This document shows positions 17,600 through 25,798 of a stretch of DNA of 64,000 bases, piece after piece. Position 1 is the stretch's first letter; each line of letters begins with the position of its first letter. Source of the DNA: Amycolatopsis rubida (lineage in GTDB: Bacteria > Actinomycetota > Actinomycetes > Mycobacteriales > Pseudonocardiaceae); the NCBI RefSeq assembly GCF_900115345.1, contig NZ_FOWC01000017.1, positions 1 to 64,000 of the forward strand. The letters are read 5' to 3'. The notes below the pieces were generated by a model. It did no database searches. It was not told the DNA's origin and saw only the letters and a program-made list of their open reading frames with translations. A program made the translations under genes and the position numbers.

Positions 17600-18460
17600 C
17601 ACTCGCTGGTCCGGATTCTCCACCGGGGCAAGCCCGAGGAGGGCGCGCGCCTGCTGTTCGACCGTTACGTCGAACGCGGCGGCAACTTCGTCGACACCGC
17701 GCCGGCCCCGAACTTCGGCGGATCGCACCGCAAAAGCCTGTTCGCCTCGGCGGAGGCCGGCCCGCGACAGCTGAACACGGACTACCTCGATCAGCTCTGC
17801 CTTGCACGACTGGGACTTCACCACGCCGGACGGGGACACCCTGCGCGGCATGGACGACCTCACCCGGCAGGCACAATCCACTACGTCGCGATGTCCGGTG
17901 CCCCCGTCCTGGCCGATCTCGCGCAGGCAAACCATCGCCGACCTGCGCGGATGGGCGCCGCTCGTCGCGTTGCAGGTCGAGTACGGCCTCGTCGAGCGCG
18001 ACCTGCTCCCGATGGCCCGCGAGATGGGCCTCTGCGCGGTCCCCTCCTCCCCGCTGGCCGGCGACGTCCTGACCGGCAAGTACACCCGCGCCGATCAGAC
18101 CGCGGCCGAGCCGGTCCCGGCGAGAGCTGCGACCTCGCTCTCGGCGGGGTCACCGAACGCAACCTCGGCATCGCCGGGGTCCTGGCCGACGTCGCCGGGG
18201 AAATCGGCCGCACCCCCGCCCAGGCCGGGCTCGCCCGGACGCTGCGGAACCCCGCCGTGACCGCGCCGATCGCCGGGGCCCGCACGCCTGACCAGCCGGA
18301 AGACAATCTGGCCGCGCTGAGCGTCGAGTTCGCCGAGCCGCACCTGGCCCGGCTCGCCGGGGCCAGCGCGATCCAGCTCGGCATCCCGCGCGACATGCCC
18401 GCCAGCGACCACATCCGCACGGTGGCCCGGGGCGACCTGGTCATCGAGGACCGCCGCTGA
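17600..18460 (+). pseudogene. Decayed aldo/keto reductase
   Basis: Aldo/keto-reductase sequence appears in pieces in three frames: KPEEGARLLFDRYVERGGNF then VDTA, GSHRKSL and LNTDYLDQL; then, after a frame change, HDWDFTTPDGDTLRGMDDL, TIADLRGWAPLVALQVEYGL and ERDLLPMAREMG with VLTGKYTR; then, after another shift, GGVTERNLGIAGVLADVAGE to the stop at 18460. The stretch between VDTA and GSHRKSL, which should hold the catalytic Tyr, is deleted. Several shifts plus a deletion argue for true decay, not a single sequencing error. Confidence 0.8.
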
Positions 18461-18783
18461 CCGCCGAGCCATTGCCAAGCGCGAACACCAACCATCCAGT
18501 TGAGCATTCCCGATCGAATCCGTTCAACCCTCCGGAAGTCGGCAATTGCGAAGACCGGGCAGAATCGCTGCACCAGACCACCCGTCCCGGCGGCTTTCCC
18601 TGCGCCCACGCAGCTTCGCACTGTCCATTATAGACATTGCAGGTCGGACGAAATCACGCTGGGTGGCCGTGATCCGCGTGGTGCCACCCGTCCGGCGCAA
18701 TCCGCGGAAAGCACCACAAGAGACAGTGGCCTGCCGTGACAACGTTGACGGATAACCACTGCCCCGCCTTTCTTTGCCAGCTG
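18461..18783. other. Intergenic region before the LPMO promoter
   Basis: No ORF with a plausible start and family resemblance was found here. The base composition is less GC-extreme than in neighbouring genes. It probably holds the end of the decayed aldo/keto reductase and upstream sequence for the LPMO promoter. Confidence 0.5.
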
Positions 18784-18821
18784 TTGACCTTTCCCGAGCC
18801 TCGGGCGTATGGTCTAGACCA
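18784..18821 (+). promoter_or_regulatory. Promoter of the LPMO gene with DasR/chitin-box operator
   Basis: TTGACC (18784-18789) and TATGGT (18808-18813) form a -35/-10 pair with 18-base spacing. The perfect palindrome TGGTCTAGACCA (18810-18821) overlaps the -10 and matches the known DasR-responsive element and chitinase-promoter box of Streptomyces. Repression by a DasR-like GntR protein relieved by GlcNAc metabolites is therefore likely. Confidence 0.75.
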
Positions 18822-18930
18822 AGAAGCCCACCCCTTCGCTCCCACCTCGTGCGGGCCGGCTCCCGGAAAGCCGGTGCGTCGCTTTGTCGTACCCGCACCA
18901 GGAAACGAGCATTCCCCGAAGGAGCTGTCC

Positions 18931-19449
18931 ATGAAAGCGAACCGGAAACTCGTCGCGGCCGCGGTCGGCACGGCGATCGCCCCGGTGCTCGTGCTGATCA
19001 GCCCGGCAGGCATCGCCAGCGCGCACGGGTACGTCAACGCGCCGGCGAGCCGGCAGGCCCAGTGCGCCGAGGGAACCGTTTCCTGCGGCGAGATCAAGTA
19101 CGAACCGCAGAGCGTCGAAGGGCCGAAGGGGCTGCACAGCTGCAGCGGCGGCAACGCCGAGTTCGCCGAACTGAACGACAACAACAAGGGCTGGACGGCG
19201 ACCCAGGTCGGCTCTTCGGTGGCCTTCACCTGGAGCTTCACCGCCCGGCACCGCACGTCCAACTACGAGTACTGGATCGGCAACGACAAGATCGCCACCG
19301 TGGACGGCGGCGGCCAGCAGCCCCCGGCTACGGTCACCCACAACGTAGACCTCAAGGGGCACACCGGAAGGCAGACGGTCCTCGCTGTCTGGAACATCGT
19401 GGACACCGCGAACGCGTTCTACGCCTGCATCGACCTGCAAGTGAGCTGA
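18931..19449 (+). CDS. Secreted AA10 lytic polysaccharide monooxygenase (chitin-binding protein)
   Basis: A 172-residue copper enzyme that cleaves crystalline chitin or cellulose by oxidation. The signal peptide ends ASA|HGYVNAP, leaving His32 as the mature N-terminus; His107 (TARHRTSNYEYWI) completes the copper histidine brace, and the C-terminal ANAFYACIDL carries the axial aromatic. The mature catalytic domain is about 140 residues with no extra carbohydrate-binding module. AAGGAG precedes the ATG by six bases. The DasR-type box in its promoter suggests chitin or GlcNAc control, and a strong hairpin follows 22 bp after the stop. Confidence 0.92.
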   Translation: MKANRKLVAAAVGTAIAPVLVLISPAGIASAHGYVNAPASRQAQCAEGTVSCGEIKYEPQSVEGPKGLHSCSGGNAEFAELNDNNKGWTATQVGSSVAFTWSFTARHRTSNYEYWIGNDKIATVDGGGQQPPATVTHNVDLKGHTGRQTVLAVWNIVDTANAFYACIDLQVS

Positions 19450-19471
19450 CCCGGGCAGTCCACAACAGACA

Positions 19472-19507
19472 CTGAGGCACGGGCCGTGGCGGCGGCCCGT
19501 GCCTCAG
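19472..19507 (+). terminator. Hairpin terminator after LPMO gene
   Basis: A perfect 15-bp stem (CTGAGGCACGGGCCG and its complement) with a TGGCGG loop lies 22 bp after the stop. There is no T-run, as is common in high-GC actinobacteria. Confidence 0.8.
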
Positions 19508-19637
19508 CGCGCGTCCGGGGCATCCGCCGGAAATGACAAAACCAGCCAATTTCTCCCGCACTCGTTGACCCGCTTTCCCGGCCGTGACTAGCGTGCCGGT
19601 CACCGGAAAAGGGCACGACTCCAGGAGGCGGTTTTCC

Positions 19638-20810
19638 TTGATTTCCCGGCGGGCATTCCTCGGCGCATCCGCGGCAGCCGCGACATTTCCACTCTGGAAC
19701 TCCGCGTTCGCCTCCGCGACCACCCCCGACACCGCGAAGGTCGCTTTCGACGACCAGTCCGGCGCCGGCCAGAGCTACGCGTACATCACCGGCACGACGC
19801 TGGACAACCGGCTCGTCATCCTGAAAGCCGATGGCACGCCTTACTATCCGCCGTCCCCGGGCAGCGACCACACGCCGCTCGGCGAGGACTGCGCGATCCC
19901 GCTGAAGTCGCTTTCCCAGGTCACCGTGCCGAAAATGTACGCGGCCCGGATCTATGTCGCGCTGGAGAACAAACTGGACTTCTTCGTCAACCAGGGCCCG
20001 GCGCTCGTGCACCCGAGCTTCCTCGACGCCAACGACCCGAACTACAACCGGACCTGGTCGTTCTGCGAATTCACCTTCAACAACGACGTGCTGTTCGCCA
20101 ACATCAGCTACGTCGACTTCGTCGCGATCCCGATCGGCCTGCACCTCACCACGACCGGCTCCGGCGACCAGACCGTCCCCGGGCTGCCCGCGCGTTCGCT
20201 CGACCCGATCTGCGACGCGCTCAACGCCCAGGGCGGCAAATGGGGCACGCTCATCGAAACCGGCGGCGACGGAAAACCGCTGCGCGCGCTGTCCGCGCAT
20301 TACCGCGCCGACCAGTTCGGCGGATATCTCGACGGCTACATCGACGAGGCGTGGAAGAAGTACGCCAGCGAGACGCTCACCGTCGACACCCAGGTGCCCG
20401 GCCTCGGCGCGTTCACCGGACAGGTCGGCGCGGACGGCGTGCTCGCCTTCGACAACGGCGAACGCTTCGACAAACCCGCCACGCCGGACGTATGGAGTTG
20501 CGACAGCGGACCGTTCGCCATCAAGGAAGGCGACAGCGACGCCCGCAAAGCGATCATCCCCCGGCTGGCGGCGGCATTGAACCGCACCACCCTGCGCGAC
20601 AACCCGAAACAGCCGACCGGCGAGGACCCGGCGAAGTTCTACCAGAACCCGGAAACCAACCACTACGCGCGAATCGTGCACAGCAAACTGCCGGACAATC
20701 GCGGGTACGCTTTCCCCTACGACGACGTCTCCCCCGGCCCCGATTTCAGCGGCGCGGTCCAGGCCGGCGACCCGGACACGCTCACCATCACGGTCAACGC
20801 TCTGCGCTGA
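19638..20810 (+). CDS. Tat-exported GH64 family beta-1,3-glucanase
   Basis: About 390 residues. The TTG at 19638 is preceded by a perfect AGGAGG (19623-19628) with nine bases spacing and gives an N-terminus ISRRAFLGASAAAATFPLW, a twin-arginine signal peptide; an earlier GTG at 19584 would bury that signal. The body, with WSFCEFTFNNDVLFANISYV and FVAIPIGLHL, matches GH64 laminarinase/thaumatin-like glucanases, which release oligosaccharides from fungal beta-1,3-glucan. Next to a chitin-active LPMO this suggests a fungal-cell-wall degradation locus. A compact terminator follows. Confidence 0.85.
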   Translation: MISRRAFLGASAAAATFPLWNSAFASATTPDTAKVAFDDQSGAGQSYAYITGTTLDNRLVILKADGTPYYPPSPGSDHTPLGEDCAIPLKSLSQVTVPKMYAARIYVALENKLDFFVNQGPALVHPSFLDANDPNYNRTWSFCEFTFNNDVLFANISYVDFVAIPIGLHLTTTGSGDQTVPGLPARSLDPICDALNAQGGKWGTLIETGGDGKPLRALSAHYRADQFGGYLDGYIDEAWKKYASETLTVDTQVPGLGAFTGQVGADGVLAFDNGERFDKPATPDVWSCDSGPFAIKEGDSDARKAIIPRLAAALNRTTLRDNPKQPTGEDPAKFYQNPETNHYARIVHSKLPDNRGYAFPYDDVSPGPDFSGAVQAGDPDTLTITVNALR

Positions 20811-20819
20811 GCCAACGAC

Positions 20820-20848
20820 GTGCCGCGGTCCTTTTCGGACCGCGGCAC
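20820..20848 (+). terminator. Terminator after GH64 gene
   Basis: A perfect 12-bp stem (GTGCCGCGGTCC) with a TTTTC loop begins nine bases after the glucanase stop and ends two bases before the stop of the convergent pseudogene, so it can serve both strands. Confidence 0.85.
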
Positions 20849-20850
20849 TG

Positions 20851-21744
20851 TCATCCGGCGAGATCGCCCTCCCGCTCGTTCTTCGCCGCGTAGAAAGCCA
20901 GCTTCTCCTCGTCCACTTCCACGCCGAGCCCCGGCCCGGCCAGCACCCGCAACCGGCCGCCGGAGAGCCGCAACGGCTCGACAATGTCGTCCGCGTGCAG
21001 GTAATGCATGCTGTCGATCGCCCGCGACAGCACCGGCGTGCTGGCCACCACCGCCAGATGCGCCGCGAGCGCTTTCGTCGCCGCGATGCCGCCCCATTTG
21101 CAGACCTCACCATGGATCACGTCGACCGCACCCAGCCCTACCGCCGGCGCGAAGTTCCTCCAACGCAATCCCGGCACGAATCGAATCCGGCGCGGACCAC
21201 GCGGCGTTTCCGCACATCGCCGCGAACGTCGCGGGTGCCCTTCAATGTCACCGCCGAGAAGCCGCCCTGGGCGACCACTCCCGCCGCGTGCTCAGCCAAA
21301 CCCTGCGCGAGTTCCTCCCCTTCGGCACCAGGCGCGTCAGCGCGAGTGATCAACGCCGTGATCGGCACCTCGGTCCGCACCGCCCCACCCAGCCGGTCAG
21401 CAACGGACTGCCCCGTGGCCCGCCCCAGCAGATCCCAGCACGCGACGTCCAACCCGGCCAGCGCCGCATACCCCAGATAGCCGTGGAAAAACGGCACCAT
21501 GTGCTGCCGACGATGAACCGCTTCGAGCGCGAACGGACTGGTCCCGATCATGTCCGCGCCCAGTTTCCGCGTCAGCTCCGCGACCGGACGGCCTCACATC
21601 GTCTCGCCCCAGCCCTCGGCCTCGGTGTCCGTGCGCAACCGCACCACCGTGCGGGTTTCACCGGTTCTTGGTCTCAAACGAACTGGTGAACGGATTCGTC
21701 AGCGGCAGATTCACGATCCGCACGGCAACGTCGGCGATCTTCAT
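20851..21744 (-). pseudogene. Decayed enolase-superfamily (muconate cycloisomerase/mandelate racemase-like) gene
   Basis: The start MKIADVAVRIVNLPLTNPFT (from 21744) is followed by a stop after about 28 codons. Homology resumes in other frames with SPFALEAVHRRQHMVPFFHG and LAGLDVACWDLLGRATGQSV, then GGFSAVTLKGT, and later VDVIHGEVCKWGGIAATKAL to the normal C-terminus. The region that should hold the metal-ligand acids between these is mostly missing, so there is an internal deletion of roughly 200 bp as well as frameshifts. The ATG overlaps the TGA of the TetR gene, showing that the two once formed an operon. Confidence 0.8.
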
Positions 21745-22376
21745 GCCCGCTGCCCCAGCGCCGCCGAAACGACCAGCCGAATCGGTGCCAGTTCGACGTT
21801 TTCCACCACCGCCGCAGCCCCCGGCATTTCCTCGACCGCGGGCTCGGCCTTCAGCAACACCCGAAACACCCGCGGCAACACCGTCCGCCCGACGAGATCC
21901 TGCGCGAGCACCGCCGCCTCCGGGCCGTCCATTGTGTACTGATCAGCCAGATACCCGGCGAGCCGCTCGTACATCACCGTGAACATCGCGTCGTAGTACG
22001 CCTTCGCGCTGTCCGGCAACCGCTCGGCAGCCGAGATGCAGAGCCGGCACGTCCGCGCCTGCGGCTCCCAGGTCAGCAGCTGCTGGAACCGCCCGCAGAA
22101 CAACGCGACCGCCTCGACCGGGTCGTCCGCGTACGCGTCCGGGGTCATCAGCTTGCCGAGGTACAGCTCGCGGACCAGGTCGAGCACCGCGAGGAACAGC
22201 TTGTCCTTGCTCTCGAAGTGCGCGTACAGCGACCGCTTGGACGTCCCCGCGCCGGCCGCGACCGCGTCCATCGACGCCCGCTCGAACCCGGTTTCGAGGA
22301 ACACGTTCTTCGCCGCAAGCAGGATGTGCTTGCGCAACTCCGCACCCCGCAGCTGCGAACCGCCTTCACGCGCCAT
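21741..22376 (-). CDS. TetR/AcrR family transcriptional regulator
   Basis: 211 residues, with an N-terminal HTH (RKHILLAAKNVFLETGFERA, then MDAVAAGAGTSKRSLYAHFE, residues about 12-55) and a ligand-binding domain resembling AefR-like C-terminal regions (CRLCISAAERLPDSAKAYYD). ATG 22376 was chosen because GGAGG lies five bases upstream. The gene is divergent from an NmrA-type reductase, and the shared intergenic region holds an inverted repeat at 22392-22418. It probably represses itself and the reductase. Its former operon partner downstream is a pseudogene. Confidence 0.85.
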   Translation of the reverse strand: MAREGGSQLRGAELRKHILLAAKNVFLETGFERASMDAVAAGAGTSKRSLYAHFESKDKLFLAVLDLVRELYLGKLMTPDAYADDPVEAVALFCGRFQQLLTWEPQARTCRLCISAAERLPDSAKAYYDAMFTVMYERLAGYLADQYTMDGPEAAVLAQDLVGRTVLPRVFRVLLKAEPAVEEMPGAAAVVENVELAPIRLVVSAALGQRA

Positions 22377-22391
22377 CCTTGCCTCCGCCAA

Positions 22392-22418
22392 AAGTAAACG
22401 GTACGGTGGAGTTTACTT
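22392..22418. promoter_or_regulatory. TetR operator candidate between divergent TetR and reductase genes
   Basis: Perfect 8-bp arms AAGTAAAC and GTTTACTT with an 11-bp spacer, in an AT-rich patch inside otherwise GC-rich DNA, directly upstream of both divergent genes. Position and symmetry fit a TetR-family operator. Confidence 0.7.
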
Positions 22419-22456
22419 CCTCCTCCACCTCTTCGACAGTCTCCTGGAGTGCCCGC

Positions 22457-23350
22457 ATGATCGTCGTCACCGCCCCCACCGGGAACATCGGCAGCCGCGT
22501 TCTCGCCGAGATCGCCGACGGTGCGCGCCCCGTCCGCGCGATCGTCCGCGACCCCGCGAAACTGCCTGCCGACCTGCGCGAACGCGTCGACGTCCACGTT
22601 GGTTCGCACAGCGATCCCGAGGTGCTCGCCCGCGCCTTCGACGGCGCGGACACCGTGTTCTGGCTAGTCCCGCCCGACCCGCGGGCCGAGAGCGTCGACG
22701 CGGCCTACTCCGGCTTCGCACGACCCGCCGTCGAAGCAATCCGCACCCACGGCGTCCGCCGGGTGGTGTCGGTCAGCGCACTCGGCCGCGGCACCGCCTC
22801 CGCCGAACGAGCCGGGCACGTGACCGCCACCCTGGCGATGGACGACCTCATCGCCGACACCGGCGTCGCCTTCCGCGCACTGGCGAATCCGACCTTTATG
22901 GACAATCTGCTGCGCCAAGCTTCAGTGATCAAAGAACAAGGCGCCTTCTACGACGTCCTGCCGCCGGACTACGCCGCCCCGACCGCCTGCACCCGCGACA
23001 TCGCCGCAGTCGCTTCCCGGCTCCTGCTCGATCCATTGTGGACCGGCCGGCAAGAGGTACCCGTGCTGGGCCCGCAAGACCTGTCACCCGGCCAGGAAGC
23101 TTCCATCGTCAGCGAGGTACTGGGGATTTCGGTTAAGTACCAGCAAATCCCGGTCTCCGCACTCGGCGCACGGGTTCTCGCGAACGGTCACTCCGAAGCG
23201 ATGGCACAGTCCATGATGGACATGGCGACCGCGAAGCTGAACCATCTGGACGCGGGCGTGACCCGCACTCCGCAGCATGCCGTCGAAACGCCGACGACTT
23301 TCCGGCAGTGGTGCGAAGAAGTCCTCAAGCCCGTGGTGGACAAAGCCTGA
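22457..23350 (+). CDS. NmrA/SDR-type NAD(P)-binding reductase
   Basis: 297 residues. The N-terminal motif IVVTAPTGNIGSRV is the atypical SDR dinucleotide-binding loop of NmrA/azoreductase-like proteins, followed by ADTVFWLVPPDPRAESVDAA and VRRVVSVSALGRG. FRALANPTFMDNLLRQ is typical of NAD(P)H-binding NmrA family members that act as quinone/azo reductases or redox sensors; which applies is unknown. ATG 22457 follows CTGGAG by seven bases. Expression is probably controlled by the divergent TetR through the operator at 22392-22418. Confidence 0.8.
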   Translation: MIVVTAPTGNIGSRVLAEIADGARPVRAIVRDPAKLPADLRERVDVHVGSHSDPEVLARAFDGADTVFWLVPPDPRAESVDAAYSGFARPAVEAIRTHGVRRVVSVSALGRGTASAERAGHVTATLAMDDLIADTGVAFRALANPTFMDNLLRQASVIKEQGAFYDVLPPDYAAPTACTRDIAAVASRLLLDPLWTGRQEVPVLGPQDLSPGQEASIVSEVLGISVKYQQIPVSALGARVLANGHSEAMAQSMMDMATAKLNHLDAGVTRTPQHAVETPTTFRQWCEEVLKPVVDKA

Positions 23351-23359
23351 CCCGCCTGT

Positions 23360-23942
23360 CGCCCGCTGTGGGCCAGCCCCGCCAAGATGTGGTCCGCGGC
23401 GAAGGTCCACCTTTCGCAGCGATCATCGGCATGCGTCGTTTCCGCTTCGAGCATGATCCGGCTCAGATACGGACAGCCGCCGCTGCCGATGATCACATCG
23501 CCGTACTGCGCCTGCGCCGCCAACCAGGTCGGCCAGCTCGTCGAGGACGTGGCCGCGGACGAAGGTCAGCAACGCGCGCACCTGGGCCAAGACCTCGTCC
23601 GCAACCGTACGCCACGTCCAGGCACGCCAGCCTGTTCGGCCCGAGCGCCGGACGGGTCGCGGCCAGACACGGATGCCGCACCACTAGAGCGTGGTACTCC
23701 CCGGCGATCGCGCAGGTCCGCCAGTCCCCGGTCGGCGACGGTGGCTCATGCGCCCCGAAAGCGGCGTCGACCATCAAGTCGAACAGCTCGTTCTTCGTGG
23801 CGATGTAGCGGTACAGCGTCCTCGTGCCGGTGCCCGTCTCGCCAGCGACCCGGTGCGGGGACACCGCCTCAAGACCTTCCACGGCCGCGAGGTCGGCCCG
23901 GCTGTACGCCGGACGCGGGTCCCGCGTTACGCGGCATCCCAC
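23360..23942 (-). pseudogene. Frameshifted TetR/AcrR regulator
   Basis: An apparent start at 23942 gives RPAYSRADLAAVEGLEAVSP and VAGETGTGTRTLYRYIATKN, a TetR HTH from which several residues of the first helix are missing, then ALVVRHPCLAATRPALGPNR. The frame is lost near 23600; QVRALLTFVRGHVLDELADL and then QYGDVIIGSGGCPYLSRIML with DHILAGL continue in other frames. At least two frameshifts and small deletions are present, and the original stop is not identifiable. It faces the NmrA gene and is probably non-functional. Confidence 0.75.
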
Positions 23943-23969
23943 ACCCGCCGCGCTTCACTGGCCCCTCAA

Positions 23970-23983
23970 TGGCACTCAGTGCA
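23970..23983. promoter_or_regulatory. Operator-like palindrome upstream of the TetR pseudogene
   Basis: TGGCACTCAGTGCA is almost identical to the core of the dyad at 24773-24786 (TGGCACTGAGTGCC). It lies between the TetR pseudogene start and the 3' end of the intact TetR gene, so one regulator may once have served both sites. Confidence 0.5.
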
Positions 23984-24008
23984 CTTCACTTGCCGACCGG
24001 CAAGCATC

Positions 24009-24743
24009 TCACCGAGGCTCGGCGCGCAGCACATCGCCGATCCGGGTCACCACCTCGTGCAACGGCGTCGCAGTGCTGAGCACCGCCACCACCGTGCCCG
24101 GCTCCGCCACGCCTGAGCACTTCCCGCCGGAGGTCCCGAACGCGTCCGCGACCAGGGCGAACGCCTCCGTCGCCGCGGCCTCGATGTCGTCCCGGCCGCC
24201 GCTGCGCAGCCAGCGCCGCAGAACATGGTTGTTGGCCGCCGCGATCGCCGCCGCGGCCACAGCGGCCCGGAGCGTCGCTGCCTCGTCGCCAGCCGCGGCG
24301 AAGCGGTCCTGGAGATAGCGCGCGAGGACACGCTGATACCGGTCGACCGTCGCGACTTCCTTGTCCCGCAACGACGGCACCGTGCGAGTGAGGGTGAACC
24401 GCTTGAGCGAGACGTCCAGCTCCGCGGCATAAGACTCCAGCACGAGCGACACCGCCGCGGTCGCCACCTCGATCGGGTCGCGCGCCGGGTCGGCGGTCTC
24501 GAAGACCTGCTCCATCTCGGCGACGATCTCGTCGTGATTGGCGAAGAGGACGTCGTCCTTGCTGTCGAAATACCGGAAAAACGTCCGCCGCCCGACGCCC
24601 GCCGCGGCGGCGATGTCGTCGATGGTCGTCGCCTCGTACCCGTTGGCGGCGAACAGATCCACGGCCGCCGTAGCGAGCGCACGCCGCAACTGCCGCCGCC
24701 CGGCCGGCGTGGCCCCGACCCGGGTGCGCGGCGTCTCCGTCAT
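24009..24743 (-). CDS. TetR family transcriptional regulator
   Basis: 244 residues. The HTH is clear: LATAAVDLFAANGYEATTID followed by IAAAAGVGRRTFFRYFDSKD (residues about 20-65). The C-terminal ligand domain is alanine-rich and helical without a diagnostic motif. ATG 24743 was selected because the HTH then begins at the usual distance; a reading from 24836 would run through the operator. A 25-bp dyad sits upstream at 24768-24792, suggesting autoregulation together with control of the divergent gene at 24830. Confidence 0.82.
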   Translation of the reverse strand: MTETPRTRVGATPAGRRQLRRALATAAVDLFAANGYEATTIDDIAAAAGVGRRTFFRYFDSKDDVLFANHDEIVAEMEQVFETADPARDPIEVATAAVSLVLESYAAELDVSLKRFTLTRTVPSLRDKEVATVDRYQRVLARYLQDRFAAAGDEAATLRAAVAAAAIAAANNHVLRRWLRSGGRDDIEAAATEAFALVADAFGTSGGKCSGVAEPGTVVAVLSTATPLHEVVTRIGDVLRAEPR

Positions 24744-24767
24744 TCCCGAACGGTAGCAGCCCGGGTT

Positions 24768-24792
24768 GCTAGTGGCACTGAGTGCCGTTAGC
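24768..24792. promoter_or_regulatory. Operator dyad between divergent TetR and ORF at 24830
   Basis: GCTAGTGGCACT, a central G and AGTGCCGTTAGC make a 25-bp palindrome with only two mismatches per arm. It lies 25 bp from the TetR start and 38 bp from the divergent ORF, a standard TetR operator position. The core recurs at 23970. Confidence 0.65.
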
Positions 24793-24829
24793 ATGAGCGG
24801 GCACCCCATGCGAGCGGAAGGCGTCGACG

Positions 24830-25285
24830 ATGACACTCGACCAGCAACTGCGGCCCGACCACCACACCGGCCCAGACCCAGCAGACGCGTATTACGGCGG
24901 GGTGTTCGGCTGGTCCGTCCGACGGCAGGGCGCGCGCCTGTTCCTGGCCTTGGAAAACGGCCTGTGCGCAGTCACCCTGCCGAAACTCACCTCGGGCCCG
25001 GTACGCAGTCACCTGTCCGCCCTGGGCTGCGAAGGCCCGTCCCTGATCCTCCCCACCCAACACGGCCCCCGCCTGGCCATCCTCGCCGAAACCGACGGCG
25101 AACTGCTCCTGCGAGGCACCCTGCCGGCCGACGTAACCGTCCTGGACAGCGGCGCGCTCCTCCCCCTGCCGACCGGTCAGCAAGCACCCGGCACGGGCCC
25201 GGAATGGCTGACCGCGCCGGACCCGAGGCACCGCTGGCTGCCGAGCGTGAGCGCAGTGCTGGCCGGAGTGCGCCAGCGCCCCTGA
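24830..25285 (+). CDS. Hypothetical protein
   Basis: 151 residues, soluble, with no signal peptide or membrane segment. YYGGVFGWSVRRQGARLFLA near the start and DPRHRWLPSVSAVLAGVR at the end weakly recall small actinobacterial proteins resembling the primase-polymerase N-terminal fold, but no catalytic motif was seen and no function is claimed. ATG 24830 is preceded by GGAAGG. The gene is divergent from a TetR regulator across an operator-like dyad and may be its target. Confidence 0.6.
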   Translation: MTLDQQLRPDHHTGPDPADAYYGGVFGWSVRRQGARLFLALENGLCAVTLPKLTSGPVRSHLSALGCEGPSLILPTQHGPRLAILAETDGELLLRGTLPADVTVLDSGALLPLPTGQQAPGTGPEWLTAPDPRHRWLPSVSAVLAGVRQRP

Positions 25286-25379
25286 TCCCGCCCGCGTGGA
25301 TTCTCGGGAGCCGCAGCCCCGGAATCCCCGCCCGTGACGACCTCCGACTCCGCGAGGCACCTCACCCCGGTTGAAGTCC

Positions 25380-25421
25380 GTGAGGGGAACCGTCACGGAA
25401 TCTGATTCCCTCCGCCCTCAC
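25380..25421. repeat. Diverged family B palindrome
   Basis: Outer GTGAGGG/CCCTCAC arms and an inner perfect GGAAT-CTG-ATTCC core (25397-25409) are kept, while the middle of the stem no longer pairs well. The core is the same as in the element at 63210. Confidence 0.65.
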
Positions 25422-25658
25422 GACCCACCCGCGCGCCGTGAAGGGCCCCTGCACGGACTCAGATTCCCCTCAAGGAGCCCATAACGCCCCACCTCCGCAC
25501 GCACCCAACGCGGCGTTCGCACCCACTGCCACAGTGAGCCGCTACACCGCCACCCGCGAACCCCACCGCAACCACCCGCCCCAAGCCGCGCACCGCCCCA
25601 CCCAACGCACCTGCCCAACCAGGTAGCGACACCCCCACCCCGATACGAAGCCAAAAAC

Positions 25659-25717
25659 ACGGCGCGGAGGTGCTTGTCAAGGCATCTTTCCCGCCTTGAC
25701 AAGCACCTCCGCGCCGT
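25659..25717. terminator. Long perfect hairpin, probable bidirectional terminator
   Basis: 25-base perfect arms (ACGGCGCGGAGGTGCTTGTC onward) with a 9-base loop ATCTTTCCC, in the gap between two convergent genes. The stem is far longer than an ordinary terminator needs and its loop resembles the family B core, so it may be another mobile palindrome. Confidence 0.75.
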
Positions 25718-25798
25718 AGTCGCACTCAAGCCGAGAGGTGCCCGCGCAGCCACCCGGGCGCGATGTCGCCGCCAGGCGACGAGCCGACCCCCCGCCCC

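Larger units (their letters stand above)
25286..25798. other. Non-coding stretch with several palindromes
   Basis: No credible gene was found in about 510 bp between two convergent genes. It contains a family B element (25380-25421), a degenerate second half-copy (about 25438-25477, GTGAAGGGCCCCTGC then CAGATTCCCCTCAAGGAG) and a 25-bp-arm hairpin (25659-25717). Confidence 0.7.

Noticed and set aside
20851..21744. Two small intact genes instead of one decayed enolase-superfamily gene
   Set aside because: The pieces match consecutive parts of one family in order, lack their own ribosome binding sites and miss catalytic regions.
25697..25702. TTGACA as a promoter -35 in the 25659 hairpin
   Set aside because: It lies inside the stem of a perfect palindrome and no -10 follows at proper spacing.
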